From Cellvibrio sp. KY-YJ-3 (GTDB taxonomy: Bacteria; Pseudomonadota; Gammaproteobacteria; Pseudomonadales; Cellvibrionaceae), in NCBI RefSeq assembly GCF_008806955.1, contig NZ_CP031727.1:1116001-1180000 (forward strand): 64,000 nt of DNA, read 5' to 3'. The notes beneath the pieces were generated by a model. It ran no database searches. It worked only from the letters and a program-made list of their open reading frames with translations, and had not been told where the DNA came from. Made by a program: the position numbers and the translations under genes. This document shows positions 1 through 7,504 of the stretch, in pieces. The stretch's first letter is position 1; each line of letters opens with the position of its first letter.

Positions 1-393
1 TTTTTCAGTAATGGTGAGCGATACAATTTTAATATTGTCCGCGGCCATTTGCGCCACTAGTGCGGCGGGGTTTTCCGGGCCCACCAAGGTGTCCAGCACT
101 GCGCCAATCAATTGTAATTTTTCACCTTCGCCGGAACGTTCTACCAGCGTATACAAACAATCCTGCGGCACCAGTTGATCGCGCACACTGGCGGAACGCA
201 AGCTGCTGCCAATGATCCCCCAATCACCACCAAACTTATTTAACACCGCTTCAGTATAAAATGCCTGATGGGCGCGATGAAAAGCACCTATTCCCAAATG
301 CACTATGCCGGCGTTGAGTTGGGTGCGGTCGTAGCTTGGTAGCACAACATCTTTAGGGAGTTCAGCGATTGCATGTTTGTTTAAACGATTCAT
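1..393 (-). CDS. Mannitol dehydrogenase-family oxidoreductase, probably D-mannonate (fructuronate) oxidoreductase; partial
   Basis: Only the first 131 residues are visible; the rest runs off the left edge of the window. The N-terminus (MNRLNKHAIAELPKDVV) is followed by HLGIGAFHRAHQAFYT, the glycine-rich NAD-binding start typical of the polyol/hexuronate dehydrogenase family (UxuB, UxaB, mannitol 2-dehydrogenase). Family members reduce fructuronate or tagaturonate to the aldonate with NADH in the cytoplasm. Divergent kdgK and nearby uxaA favour a hexuronate substrate, so UxuB- or UxaB-like is the inference; the sequence seen cannot separate these from mannitol dehydrogenase. No clear Shine-Dalgarno site precedes the ATG. 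Confidence 0.8.
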   Translation of the reverse strand, partial: MNRLNKHAIAELPKDVVLPSYDRTQLNAGIVHLGIGAFHRAHQAFYTEAVLNKFGGDWGIIGSSLRSASVRDQLVPQDCLYTLVERSGEGEKLQLIGAVLDTLVGPENPAALVAQMAADNIKIVSLTITEK

Positions 394-718
394 TATAAAA
401 ATCCAAAGGAGTTAAATACCAAAAATACATTCAAATAAATGACTAACAAGAATAAAAATAGGAATAATATTCGTTGTGGCTGCGTGTTATTTTTTACACG
501 CAAGCGAAAAATTTAAATCAATTAACCATAGCCCTTACACCACTTCAGTTGGTTAAAGTATATCGGCTCACGCGCGACAAAATTCTATTTTTAGCAAGCC
601 AAGAGTGTTATATTTTGTTTTTATTTTGCGCCCACAAAAAAACTCTGTTTGCAGCAAAATACAATTCGTTTTTAAGCCTTACCTATTTAGTCATCTACTA
701 TCAACTGGAACTATTCAA
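394..718. promoter_or_regulatory. Divergent intergenic region between the uxuB-like gene and kdgK
   Basis: This AT-rich stretch of about 325 bases must hold the promoters of both divergent genes. The only clear structure is a 7-bp inverted repeat, TGCGTGT / ACACGCA, at 481-487 and 496-502 around an 8-base T-rich centre. It may be an operator or a small hairpin. No copy of the TGTAAACGTATACA operator found upstream of uxaA is present here. I see no convincing gene in the region. Confidence 0.4.
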
Positions 719-1660
719 ATGGCACACATAGCAGCGATTGGCGAAGTCATGGTGGAGCTGGCTCCATTTCCGACAGCTGACAGCAACGGCCGCGAAATCA
801 TGGCCTTATCGTTTGCGGGCGATACCTATAACACCTCGGTGTACATGGCGCGCCTGGGGTTAAAAACTGATTACGTCACGCAGTTAGGTGAAGACCCCTA
901 CAGCACACAAATTATGCAGCGCATGGCCAACGAAAATATTGGCACCGGCATGATTAAACAACTGCCCGGTCGTTCACCTGGTTTGTACATTATTCGCAAT
1001 ACCCCCGATGGCGAGCGCGAATTCTTTTACTGGCGCAAAGAGGCTCCGGCACGTGAATTATTTGCTTCGCAAGAAGCGGCAGATCAACTCTGCCAAAAAC
1101 TGGTGCACTGCAACTGTGTTTACCTGAGTGGTATTACACTGGCGATTATCGGCGAAAAATCCCGTGAATTTTTGTACAACAGTCTGCATAAGCTGCGTCA
1201 GCAGGATGTGATTGTTGCGTTCGACAGTAACTATCGCCCGCGTTTGTGGCGCGATAAAAGCGAAGCACAGCAAGCCATGTTAGCGATCATGGAATACACC
1301 GATATCGCACTGTTGACGCTGGATGACGAACAACTGCTGTGGGGGGATGATTCGGTTGAAGGCTGCAAACAGCGCTACGCTGCTTACGCACTCAGCGAGT
1401 TGGTATTAAAGCGCGGCGCCGATGATGCAATTATCATTACGCCAAATGAAGAGCTGCGTGTTCCTGTTCCACCGGTGCAGGGCGTGATTGATACCACGGG
1501 TGCAGGGGATACCTTTAATGCCGGTTATTTAGCGGGCCGGTTGATGGGCAAATCACTGACTGATTCCGCCAAGCAGGGTATTCGCTGCGCGGGCATTATT
1601 ATTCGCCATCGCGGTGCAATTATTGATAAGGCTATTTTTGATAAAGAACTTGGCGCATAG
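719..1660 (+). CDS. kdgK: 2-keto-3-deoxygluconate kinase
   Basis: A PfkB/ribokinase-family sugar kinase of 313 residues that phosphorylates KDG to KDPG with ATP in the cytoplasm, ahead of the Entner-Doudoroff aldolase. The N-terminus MAHIAAIGEVMVEL and the C-terminal signature DTTGAGDTFNAGYLAGRL, with the catalytic Asp of GAGD, are diagnostic of the fold. The frame stays open far upstream (to 605), but the kinase starts naturally at the ATG at 719; the upstream residues do not resemble protein. It diverges from the uxuB-like gene and shares an island with uxaA, kduI and kduD, all of which deliver KDG. The KDG rather than fructose or gluconate specificity is inferred from this context. Confidence 0.85.
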   Translation: MAHIAAIGEVMVELAPFPTADSNGREIMALSFAGDTYNTSVYMARLGLKTDYVTQLGEDPYSTQIMQRMANENIGTGMIKQLPGRSPGLYIIRNTPDGEREFFYWRKEAPARELFASQEAADQLCQKLVHCNCVYLSGITLAIIGEKSREFLYNSLHKLRQQDVIVAFDSNYRPRLWRDKSEAQQAMLAIMEYTDIALLTLDDEQLLWGDDSVEGCKQRYAAYALSELVLKRGADDAIIITPNEELRVPVPPVQGVIDTTGAGDTFNAGYLAGRLMGKSLTDSAKQGIRCAGIIIRHRGAIIDKAIFDKELGA

Positions 1661-1719
1661 GCCTTGTTAGTATTGCGCGGGATTCTCCCGCGCAATACAC
1701 ATAAAAATTTTAGTTTTTT

Positions 1720-2115
1720 TTACTGCTGGCAGCGCAACATTTTATTGCCGCGCTTGCACAATTGAATTGCCAAGCCCCAGGGGTCGCGCATCATCACCAA
1801 ATGCGAGCCATCTTTAATGTGGACTTCTTCCGCAAAACTCGCGCCTACCGCTTCCAATGCCGCACGTTTTTCTACCGGGTTTTCGCACACAAATGCCAAA
1901 TGTATTAGTAGTGGATTCATATTGGCGTAGTCGGGTACTTGATCGGGCGGGTTGTTGTAAATCTCCAACATGACATCGCCGCTTTCATCGCCTAAAAAAT
2001 GGGTGTTAGCACCGCCATCCTGTTTGCGCACAATGGTTAAACCCATGTGCTGTACATACCACGCCGCCATAGCGATTGGGTCTTTTACGTTTAAGGCAAA
2101 ATGTTCAATTTTCAT
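1720..2115 (-). CDS. VOC-fold (glyoxalase/bleomycin resistance-like) protein
   Basis: A small protein of 131 residues, starting at MKIEHFALNVKDPIAMAAWYV. The pattern HFALNV...D...A..WY at the start and MRDPWGLAIQLCKR near the end is the paired beta-alpha-beta-beta-beta signature of the vicinal oxygen chelate superfamily, which usually binds a divalent metal. His5, with later acidic residues, could be a ligand. Family members act as lyases, isomerases or dioxygenases, so the reaction cannot be named. The ATG at 2115 gives a normal VOC start; the frame extends upstream to 2208 with unlikely sequence. It lies downstream of pntB in the same direction and may be cotranscribed. Confidence 0.75.
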   Translation of the reverse strand: MKIEHFALNVKDPIAMAAWYVQHMGLTIVRKQDGGANTHFLGDESGDVMLEIYNNPPDQVPDYANMNPLLIHLAFVCENPVEKRAALEAVGASFAEEVHIKDGSHLVMMRDPWGLAIQLCKRGNKMLRCQQ

Positions 2116-2231
2116 AAGCGATTCGTTTAACAACCTGCTTGCCAAGGTGCGCACTGTAAACAGCCCACACTGAAAAAAAGGAGTAGAAAAAAGAGTGCCC
2201 AAGGGCACTCAACAAGGGACTACTCATGAGG

Positions 2232-3638
2232 TCATACAATATTCTTAACGATTGTCTCCACCATTTTTTTGGCATCGCCAAATAACATCATGGTGTTGTC
2301 GCGGTGGAACAATTCGTTTTCTACACCGGAGTAACCCGATGCCATGGAGCGTTTCACAAATAATACGGTGCGCGCTTTTTCCACTTCCAATATCGGCATA
2401 CCAAAAATCGGGCTTTGTGGATTGGTTTTTGCGGCCGGGTTGGTGACATCGTTAGCGCCAATTACAAAAGCGACATCGGCGGTTTGGAATTCATTATTGA
2501 TATCGTCCAACTCAAATACTTCGTCGTAAGGCACGTTAGCTTCTGCGAGCAATACGTTCATATGTCCCGGCATGCGGCCAGCCACAGGGTGAATGGCGTA
2601 GCTGATTTTTACCCCGGCTTTTTTCAACTCTTCACACATTTCACGCAGCGCATGTTGCGCCTGTGCTACCGCCATGCCGTAACCGGGCACAATAATGACC
2701 GAGCCAGCGTTTTTCATAATAAACGCCGCGTCTTCCGCGCTGCCACGTTTTACCGGGCGCTCTTCACCACCATCGCCACCGGCAGCCGCAGTGGTGTCCG
2801 CCCCAAAACCGCCAAGAATCACGTTAAAAAACGAGCGATTCATGCCTTTGCACATGATATAGGAGAGGATGGCACCTGACGAGCCGACTAGTGCACCAGT
2901 TACAATCAGTGCATCGTTGTGCAGGGTAAAACCAATACCGGCAGCGGCCCAACCCGAATAAGAATTGAGCATCGAAACCACTACCGGCATATCAGCGCCG
3001 CCAATAGGAATTATCAGCAATACCCCAATCACAAACGCCAATGCGGTCATGCCCCAGAATACCCAAGGCGATTGATCGACACAGAAATAACCGATCAAAG
3101 CGAGTATCGCCGCGCCGAGAATGGCATTAATAAAATGTTGGCCGCGAAAGACAATCGGCTTGCCCGATACCAAACCTTGCAGCTTGGTAAATGCAATCAC
3201 CGAACCGGAAAAAGTAATTGCACCAATTACCACTCCCAGCCCCATTTCAATTTTGCTGGCGATAAAAATCTCACCGGTTGCGTTCACAATGCCAAAGGCT
3301 TCGGGGTTGCTAAATGCGGCACCCGCCACCAATACGGCGGCCATGCCCACCAGGCTGTGAAAGGCGGCGACCAATTGTGGCATGGCAGTCATGGCGATAT
3401 TGCGCGCAATAAAAATCCCAATCACGGCGCCTATGGCGAGCGCAATTACAATCCAACCGTAGGAGGTTACTGCCGGGCTTAAAACCGTGGTGACTACGGC
3501 GATCAGCATGCCCAACATGCCAAAGAAATTGCCCTTGCGCGAGGTTTCCGGTGATGACAAACCGCGCAGCGCCATAATGAATAAAACGGCGGCAACCAAA
3601 TAAGCGAGCGACGTTAAACTTTCATTCACATTGCCCAT
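2232..3638 (-). CDS. pntB: NAD(P) transhydrogenase subunit beta
   Basis: The beta subunit (468 residues) of proton-translocating transhydrogenase, which uses the proton gradient to reduce NADP+ with NADH. Multiple membrane helices fill roughly residues 1-270 (domain II). The soluble NADP(H)-binding domain III follows a linker near GGDGGEERPVKRGSAEDA and carries the GYGMAVAQAQ nucleotide loop. The ATG at 3638 has a purine-rich GGGGAG site and lies two bases after the stop of the preceding subunit gene, so translation is probably coupled. NADPH from this enzyme could feed the reductive hexuronate steps encoded nearby; that link is inferred. Confidence 0.95.
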   Translation of the reverse strand: MGNVNESLTSLAYLVAAVLFIMALRGLSSPETSRKGNFFGMLGMLIAVVTTVLSPAVTSYGWIVIALAIGAVIGIFIARNIAMTAMPQLVAAFHSLVGMAAVLVAGAAFSNPEAFGIVNATGEIFIASKIEMGLGVVIGAITFSGSVIAFTKLQGLVSGKPIVFRGQHFINAILGAAILALIGYFCVDQSPWVFWGMTALAFVIGVLLIIPIGGADMPVVVSMLNSYSGWAAAGIGFTLHNDALIVTGALVGSSGAILSYIMCKGMNRSFFNVILGGFGADTTAAAGGDGGEERPVKRGSAEDAAFIMKNAGSVIIVPGYGMAVAQAQHALREMCEELKKAGVKISYAIHPVAGRMPGHMNVLLAEANVPYDEVFELDDINNEFQTADVAFVIGANDVTNPAAKTNPQSPIFGMPILEVEKARTVLFVKRSMASGYSGVENELFHRDNTMMLFGDAKKMVETIVKNIV

Positions 3639-3640
3639 GA

Positions 3641-3940
3641 TTATTTCTCCCCTACTTTATTTTTCTTTTTATACATGGCAAGCATGCGATGGGTAACAGT
3701 AAAACCACCAAAAATATTAATGGCGGCGAGCACCATGGCGCAAAAGCCAAGCACCTTGGATAGGCTCATGCCTTCCGGGCCGACAGCAATTAATGCGCCC
3801 ACAATAATCACACTGGAAATAGCGTTAGTTACCGCCATCAGTGGTGTATGCAGCGCGGGCGTTACGCTCCACACCACGTAGTAACCCACAAAAATGGCCA
3901 AAACAAAAATAGAAAGTTGCGAAACAAAATTGGCTTCCAT
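3641..3940 (-). CDS. pntAB: NAD(P) transhydrogenase subunit alpha, part 2 (membrane segment)
   Basis: A 99-residue membrane protein with about three or four hydrophobic helices, corresponding to the C-terminal membrane part of the single PntA chain of Escherichia coli. The segment GPEGMSLSKVLGFCAMVLAAINIFGG is family-typical (key residues shown in part by NIFGGFTVTHRML). A clean GGAG ribosome site precedes the ATG. It sits 12 bases after pntAA and 2 bases before pntB. The split into three genes is known from other bacteria such as Rhodospirillum, so it is an ancestral-type arrangement and not a frameshift. Confidence 0.93.
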   Translation of the reverse strand: MEANFVSQLSIFVLAIFVGYYVVWSVTPALHTPLMAVTNAISSVIIVGALIAVGPEGMSLSKVLGFCAMVLAAINIFGGFTVTHRMLAMYKKKNKVGEK

Positions 3941-3952
3941 GATGATCTCCCG

Positions 3953-5125
3953 TTAAGCAGCGCTAGCTGGTTTGAAGTTGGGGTGAACAATTTTGTTATC
4001 GCGTGTGAGCACGGTCGCCGCGATAATTTCGTCCTGCCAATTCACATTGAACTGTTTGTCAGCATCAATCATGGGTGTTACAAAATTCAAAATATTTTTG
4101 GCGTACAGCGCGCTGGCATCGGCGGATAAACGGCTGGGAATATTAAATAAGCCGATAATGGTCACGCCGTTTACCTCAATCACTTCACCGGGTTTGGTGA
4201 GTGTGCAATTGCCGCCTTGCTCTGCTGCCAGGTCGACAATCACCGAGCCGGGGCGCATGGAGTGCACCATCTCATCGTTAATCAAGGTGGGGGCTTTGCG
4301 GCCAGGAATTAACGCGGTGCAAATGGCGATATCTTGTTTCTTTAAGGTTTCAGCAACGAGTTCGGCCTGGCGACGTTTGTAGTCGTCGCTCATTTCTTTG
4401 GCGTAACCACCGGCGGTTTCAGCGTTTTTCACTTCATCGCTGTCCACCATCACAAATTTTCCGCCCAGACTTTCCACCTGCTCTTTGGAGGCGGCGCGCA
4501 CGTCGGTGGCCGACACGATCGCACCCAAGCGTTTGGCGGTGGCGATGGCTTGCAAGCCAGCCACACCGGCGCCGAGCACCATGACGCGCGCAGGAGCTAT
4601 AGTTCCTGCGGCGGTCATCATCATTGGCATGGCGCGGTCGTACACATTAATCGCTTCCAAAACCGCGCGATAACCGGCGAGGTTGGATTGTGAACTCAGC
4701 ACATCCATGGATTGCGCGCGGGTAATACGCGGCACAAATTCGAGTGTGAGTGCGGTGATGCCAGCATCGGCATATTGCTGAATGGCAGCGGGATCGGAAT
4801 AGGGGGAAAGCATGGCGATTAATAACGCGCCGCGTTTGATTAGCGCGAGCTCATTGATTGCACCCTCACCTGCTAGCTTTTCATCCCCAAGCAAAGGGCG
4901 CTGCACTTTTAATACTATGTCTGCACTGCCAAGCAATTCAGCGAGGTTATCGCTAATGGTTGCACCTGCCTCGATATAAGACTCATTGCTGATGCGACTA
5001 TTAATGCCGGCATCTTTTTCAACACTGACGCTAAAACCCAGAGCGATAAATTTTTTAACGGTATCAGGTGTGGCGGCAACACGTCGCTCATGCGCACGTC
5101 GCTCTTTGGTGATGGCTATTTTCAT
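3953..5125 (-). CDS. pntAA: NAD(P) transhydrogenase subunit alpha, part 1 (NAD-binding)
   Basis: The soluble NAD(H)-binding domain I, 390 residues, related to alanine dehydrogenase. It begins MKIAITKERRAHERRVAATP, the usual family start; the reading frame is open to 5170, but the extra 15 residues do not fit. The Rossmann loop VMVLGAGVAGLQAIATAKRL and the following ATDVR contact NAD. The chain ends after the soluble domain, at VHPNFKPASAA, confirming the three-subunit form. It is the first gene of pntAA-pntAB-pntB on the minus strand, with 190 bases between it and uxaA upstream. Confidence 0.95.
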   Translation of the reverse strand: MKIAITKERRAHERRVAATPDTVKKFIALGFSVSVEKDAGINSRISNESYIEAGATISDNLAELLGSADIVLKVQRPLLGDEKLAGEGAINELALIKRGALLIAMLSPYSDPAAIQQYADAGITALTLEFVPRITRAQSMDVLSSQSNLAGYRAVLEAINVYDRAMPMMMTAAGTIAPARVMVLGAGVAGLQAIATAKRLGAIVSATDVRAASKEQVESLGGKFVMVDSDEVKNAETAGGYAKEMSDDYKRRQAELVAETLKKQDIAICTALIPGRKAPTLINDEMVHSMRPGSVIVDLAAEQGGNCTLTKPGEVIEVNGVTIIGLFNIPSRLSADASALYAKNILNFVTPMIDADKQFNVNWQDEIIAATVLTRDNKIVHPNFKPASAA

Positions 5126-5285
5126 GGTTGTCGTCTCGTTGGTGATGGCAAATGTTTGGCAGTGCCGCACCCGACGCCGAGGCGCCGTGCGAGCCTGTCT
5201 GTTATTAAAGCCTGAGAAGGCGCCGTCATTTGCTTTCTAATGGTCTAGCGGCCGGATGTTTCCGGTTATTGTTTTTTTGTTTTTG

Positions 5286-5308
5286 CTCCCCTTCTTTGAA
5301 AAGGGGAG
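5286..5308. repeat. Hairpin just downstream of uxaA
   Basis: CTCCCCTT (5286-5293) and AAGGGGAG (5301-5308) form an 8-bp stem with a 7-base loop, starting 8 bases beyond the uxaA stop. In the minus direction it is followed by an A-rich tract, not a T-run, so it is not a classical intrinsic terminator. It could protect the uxaA mRNA 3' end or slow polymerase between uxaA and pntAA. Confidence 0.45.
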
Positions 5309-5315
5309 AGGGGAT

Positions 5316-6836
5316 TTAAACCACAGCGCCAATTTTCCACGGGATAAATTCGTTATCGCCGTAGCCGAGCAATTCACTTTTGGTTTTTTTGCCAGAGGCA
5401 ACCGCTAAAATTTCTTCAAAAATTTCCTGACCGGATTGCTCCAGGGTGAGTTCGCCATCCACCACCTTGCCACAGTTCAAATCCATGTCTTCATTCATGT
5501 GTTCATAGATTTTGCTGTTGGTCGCAAGTTTGATGCTGGGTGCGGGTTTACAACCAAAAGCCGAACCGCGCCCGGTGGTGAAACACAAAATTTGTGCGCC
5601 CGAGGCAACCTGGCCGGTGGCCGACACCGGGTCGTAACCCGGGCTGTCCATAAACACAAAACCTTTGGTGGTAATGTCTTCGCCGTAGAGGAATACATCA
5701 GTCAAATTGGTGGAGCCACTTTTGGCTTGGGCGCCGAGGGATTTTTCAATAATAGTGGTGAGGCCACCCGCTTTATTGCCGGGTGATGGGTTGTTGTTTA
5801 ATTCAAAGTCATTGCGTGCGGTGTAGTCTTTCCACCACTCAATGCGATCCAATAATTTTTGCGCGATGGCGGGCGATTGCGCGCGACGCGTCAATAAATG
5901 TTCGGCGCCAAAAATTTCCGGGGTCTCGGACAAAATCACTGTGCCGCCGTGGCGCACCAGAATATCGCCGGCAATGCCCAGCGCCGGGTTGGCTGTTACG
6001 CCGGAGAGTGCGTCGGAGCCGCCGCACTGCAAGCCAATCACCAATTCGCTGGCCGGTACGGTTTCGCGCTGGCATTCATTCACCAGCGGCAACATGGCAC
6101 GCAGGGTTTCTATGCCCTTTTCAATCGCCAGGCGAGTGCCGCCGACATCCTGAATGGTAAATGCGGTAAAGGTTTTGGAGTCGGCCAGGCCGCACTCTTC
6201 CATCACGCGCTGGATCTGCATGGTTTCGCAGCCCAAGCCAACCATCATCACCCCGCCAAAATTGGGGTGGCGCGCGTAGCCATTAAACGTGCGACGCAGG
6301 GTTTCGTAGCCTTCACCGTCCGAGCGCATACCGCAGCCGCTGTCGTGGGTCATGGCGACTACGCCATCGATATTGGGGAAATTATTGAGCTCACCGGAGA
6401 AGGTGAAATGTTGGGCGATGGCTTTGGCCACGGTCGCCGAGCAGTTGACGGTGGTGAGTATGCCCACGTAATTGCGGGTGCCGACTTTGCCGTTAATGCG
6501 TTTGTAACCCTCAAAGGTAGCGCGTTGATCGACAGGCACAAATTCGGTGGTTTTGGCTTCTTTGCTGAAGCCATAATCTTTTTCCCAGTCGCCCATGGCG
6601 CAGTTGTGCACATGCACATGCTCGCCTGCCGCTATGTCCTGGCTGGCAAACCCAATGGTCTGGCCGTATTTAAGAATGGGTTCGCCCTTGCTGATAGCGC
6701 GGATGGCTACCTTGTGCATGGCGGGGATGTCGCTGCGCAGGGTGACATCCTTTTCTACAAACAACACACCAGCGGGCAGCGCTACCTTGCAGATTCCGAC
6801 GTTATCACTGTCATGCAACACAATAATGCTATTCAC
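5316..6836 (-). CDS. uxaA: Altronate dehydratase
   Basis: A 506-residue UxaA-family dehydratase that converts D-altronate to 2-keto-3-deoxygluconate in the galacturonate pathway, normally needing Fe2+ or Mn2+. The N-terminal SAF-like domain (about residues 1-95) is followed by the catalytic UxaA domains with conserved stretches such as RNYVGILTTVNCSATVA, MTHDSGCGM and GLQCGGSDALSGVTANPA. The C-terminal GRGSAFGCKPAPSIKLATNS is also family-typical. I place the start at the GTG at 6834-6836, because AGAGAG lies at the right distance upstream and the protein then begins like its homologues; the frame stays open to 6920. Its product is the substrate of KdgK. Confidence 0.93.
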   Translation of the reverse strand: MNSIIVLHDSDNVGICKVALPAGVLFVEKDVTLRSDIPAMHKVAIRAISKGEPILKYGQTIGFASQDIAAGEHVHVHNCAMGDWEKDYGFSKEAKTTEFVPVDQRATFEGYKRINGKVGTRNYVGILTTVNCSATVAKAIAQHFTFSGELNNFPNIDGVVAMTHDSGCGMRSDGEGYETLRRTFNGYARHPNFGGVMMVGLGCETMQIQRVMEECGLADSKTFTAFTIQDVGGTRLAIEKGIETLRAMLPLVNECQRETVPASELVIGLQCGGSDALSGVTANPALGIAGDILVRHGGTVILSETPEIFGAEHLLTRRAQSPAIAQKLLDRIEWWKDYTARNDFELNNNPSPGNKAGGLTTIIEKSLGAQAKSGSTNLTDVFLYGEDITTKGFVFMDSPGYDPVSATGQVASGAQILCFTTGRGSAFGCKPAPSIKLATNSKIYEHMNEDMDLNCGKVVDGELTLEQSGQEIFEEILAVASGKKTKSELLGYGDNEFIPWKIGAVV

Positions 6837-6968
6837 GCTGATTTCTCTCTTGATGATTGAGCGGTATAAGAAGTGTAGTTCGCTTGTAAAACTTCGGCGG
6901 CTTGCACCCGGCAAAACCATCCCTTTCCTATAAAAGGCTGATTCGTGCCCGATGAAAAATCTGGCCCG

Positions 6969-6993
6969 AAAAAAAAGGCGCCTTGCGGCGCCT
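6969..6993 (-). terminator. Intrinsic terminator in the leader of uxaA (possible attenuator)
   Basis: On the minus strand, AGGCGCC (from 6993) pairs with GGCGCCT (to 6976) around the loop GCAA, and eight T residues follow (A-run at 6969-6976 on the plus strand). No minus-strand gene lies upstream before the divergent GH28 gene. The structure would therefore stop transcripts that start in the divergent promoter region and run towards uxaA. It could be an attenuator, the end of a small RNA, or a guard against read-through, with the uxaA promoter placed below 6969. Confidence 0.75.
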
Positions 6994-7237
6994 CAAAATC
7001 GGCAATGGTATTCGGTCAATACCGGGATCTAATCTACCCCTCAAAAAATGCATCGGCAACAGCCCCAAAACCCTGAAAACCCCCTATGTAACCGTTCTCA
7101 TTGTGGCTGCGGGGAGCTTTTAGCCTGTTACACAAAATGGGGTCAAATTATAAGTGATGAATATTTTGAATTATTTTATAAATTAGGATAAGTATTCTTT
7201 TCTGAATTAAGATTATTTTTTAAATTATTTTTATCGA

Positions 7238-7293
7238 TTGTTATGTGTATACGTTTACAAATCAATTGCGGATTAAATGTAAACGTATACATT
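7238..7293. promoter_or_regulatory. Paired LacI-family-like operators overlapping possible divergent promoters
   Basis: TGTATACGTTTACA (7246-7259) and its exact reverse complement TGTAAACGTATACA (7278-7291) lie with centres 32 bases apart, about three helical turns. Each is a pseudo-palindrome with a central CG, the style of LacI/GalR-family operators. Between them AATCAATTGCGG (7260-7271) could supply back-to-back -35 boxes: TTGATT on the minus strand and TTGCGG on the plus strand. Weak -10 candidates stand 16 bases away on each side, at 7238-7243 (TAACAA on the minus strand) and 7288-7293 (TACATT). Each operator would then fill a promoter spacer, fitting joint repression of uxaA and the polygalacturonase gene. 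The operators are clear; the promoter boxes are tentative. Confidence 0.65.
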
Positions 7294-7504
7294 ACGTAAT
7301 GTGGGAAAAAAATACTCAAATTATGCTTTTTGGGGAATTTTTAAGGGGTGCGGGTTGCTTTTATTCAACCTGACATACAGAATGTTTTTCACTCGATATG
7401 AGGATGTGTATCTTCTTTGCCCTTGGCGGCTAACAACACCGAACAGAAGAGCGCGTTCCATCGCCAGCTTATAAATAGATGCCCTGCAGCGCAGGCTTAT
7501 ATAG

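Larger units (their letters stand above)
6837..7504. promoter_or_regulatory. Long divergent regulatory region between uxaA and the GH28 gene
   Basis: About 670 bases without a supported gene. It contains a minus-strand intrinsic terminator structure within the presumed uxaA leader (6969-6993), a small hairpin GGTATT/AATACC (7007-7012 and 7018-7023) just upstream of it, a very AT-rich block around 7150-7245, and two inverted operator-like 14-mers (7246-7259 and 7278-7291). The last 200 bases before the GH28 gene hold no structure I could recognise. Confidence 0.6.

Noticed and set aside
2415-3482. Long plus-strand open frames opposite pntB
   Set aside because: They are antisense to a strongly conserved gene and their translations look like no protein family.
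3641-5125. Possible frameshift or broken pntA
   Set aside because: Both parts have their own start and ribosome site and match the known three-subunit form.
5898-6860. 320-codon plus-strand frame opposite uxaA
   Set aside because: Shadow of the GC-rich uxaA coding strand; composition is biased and no motif is visible.
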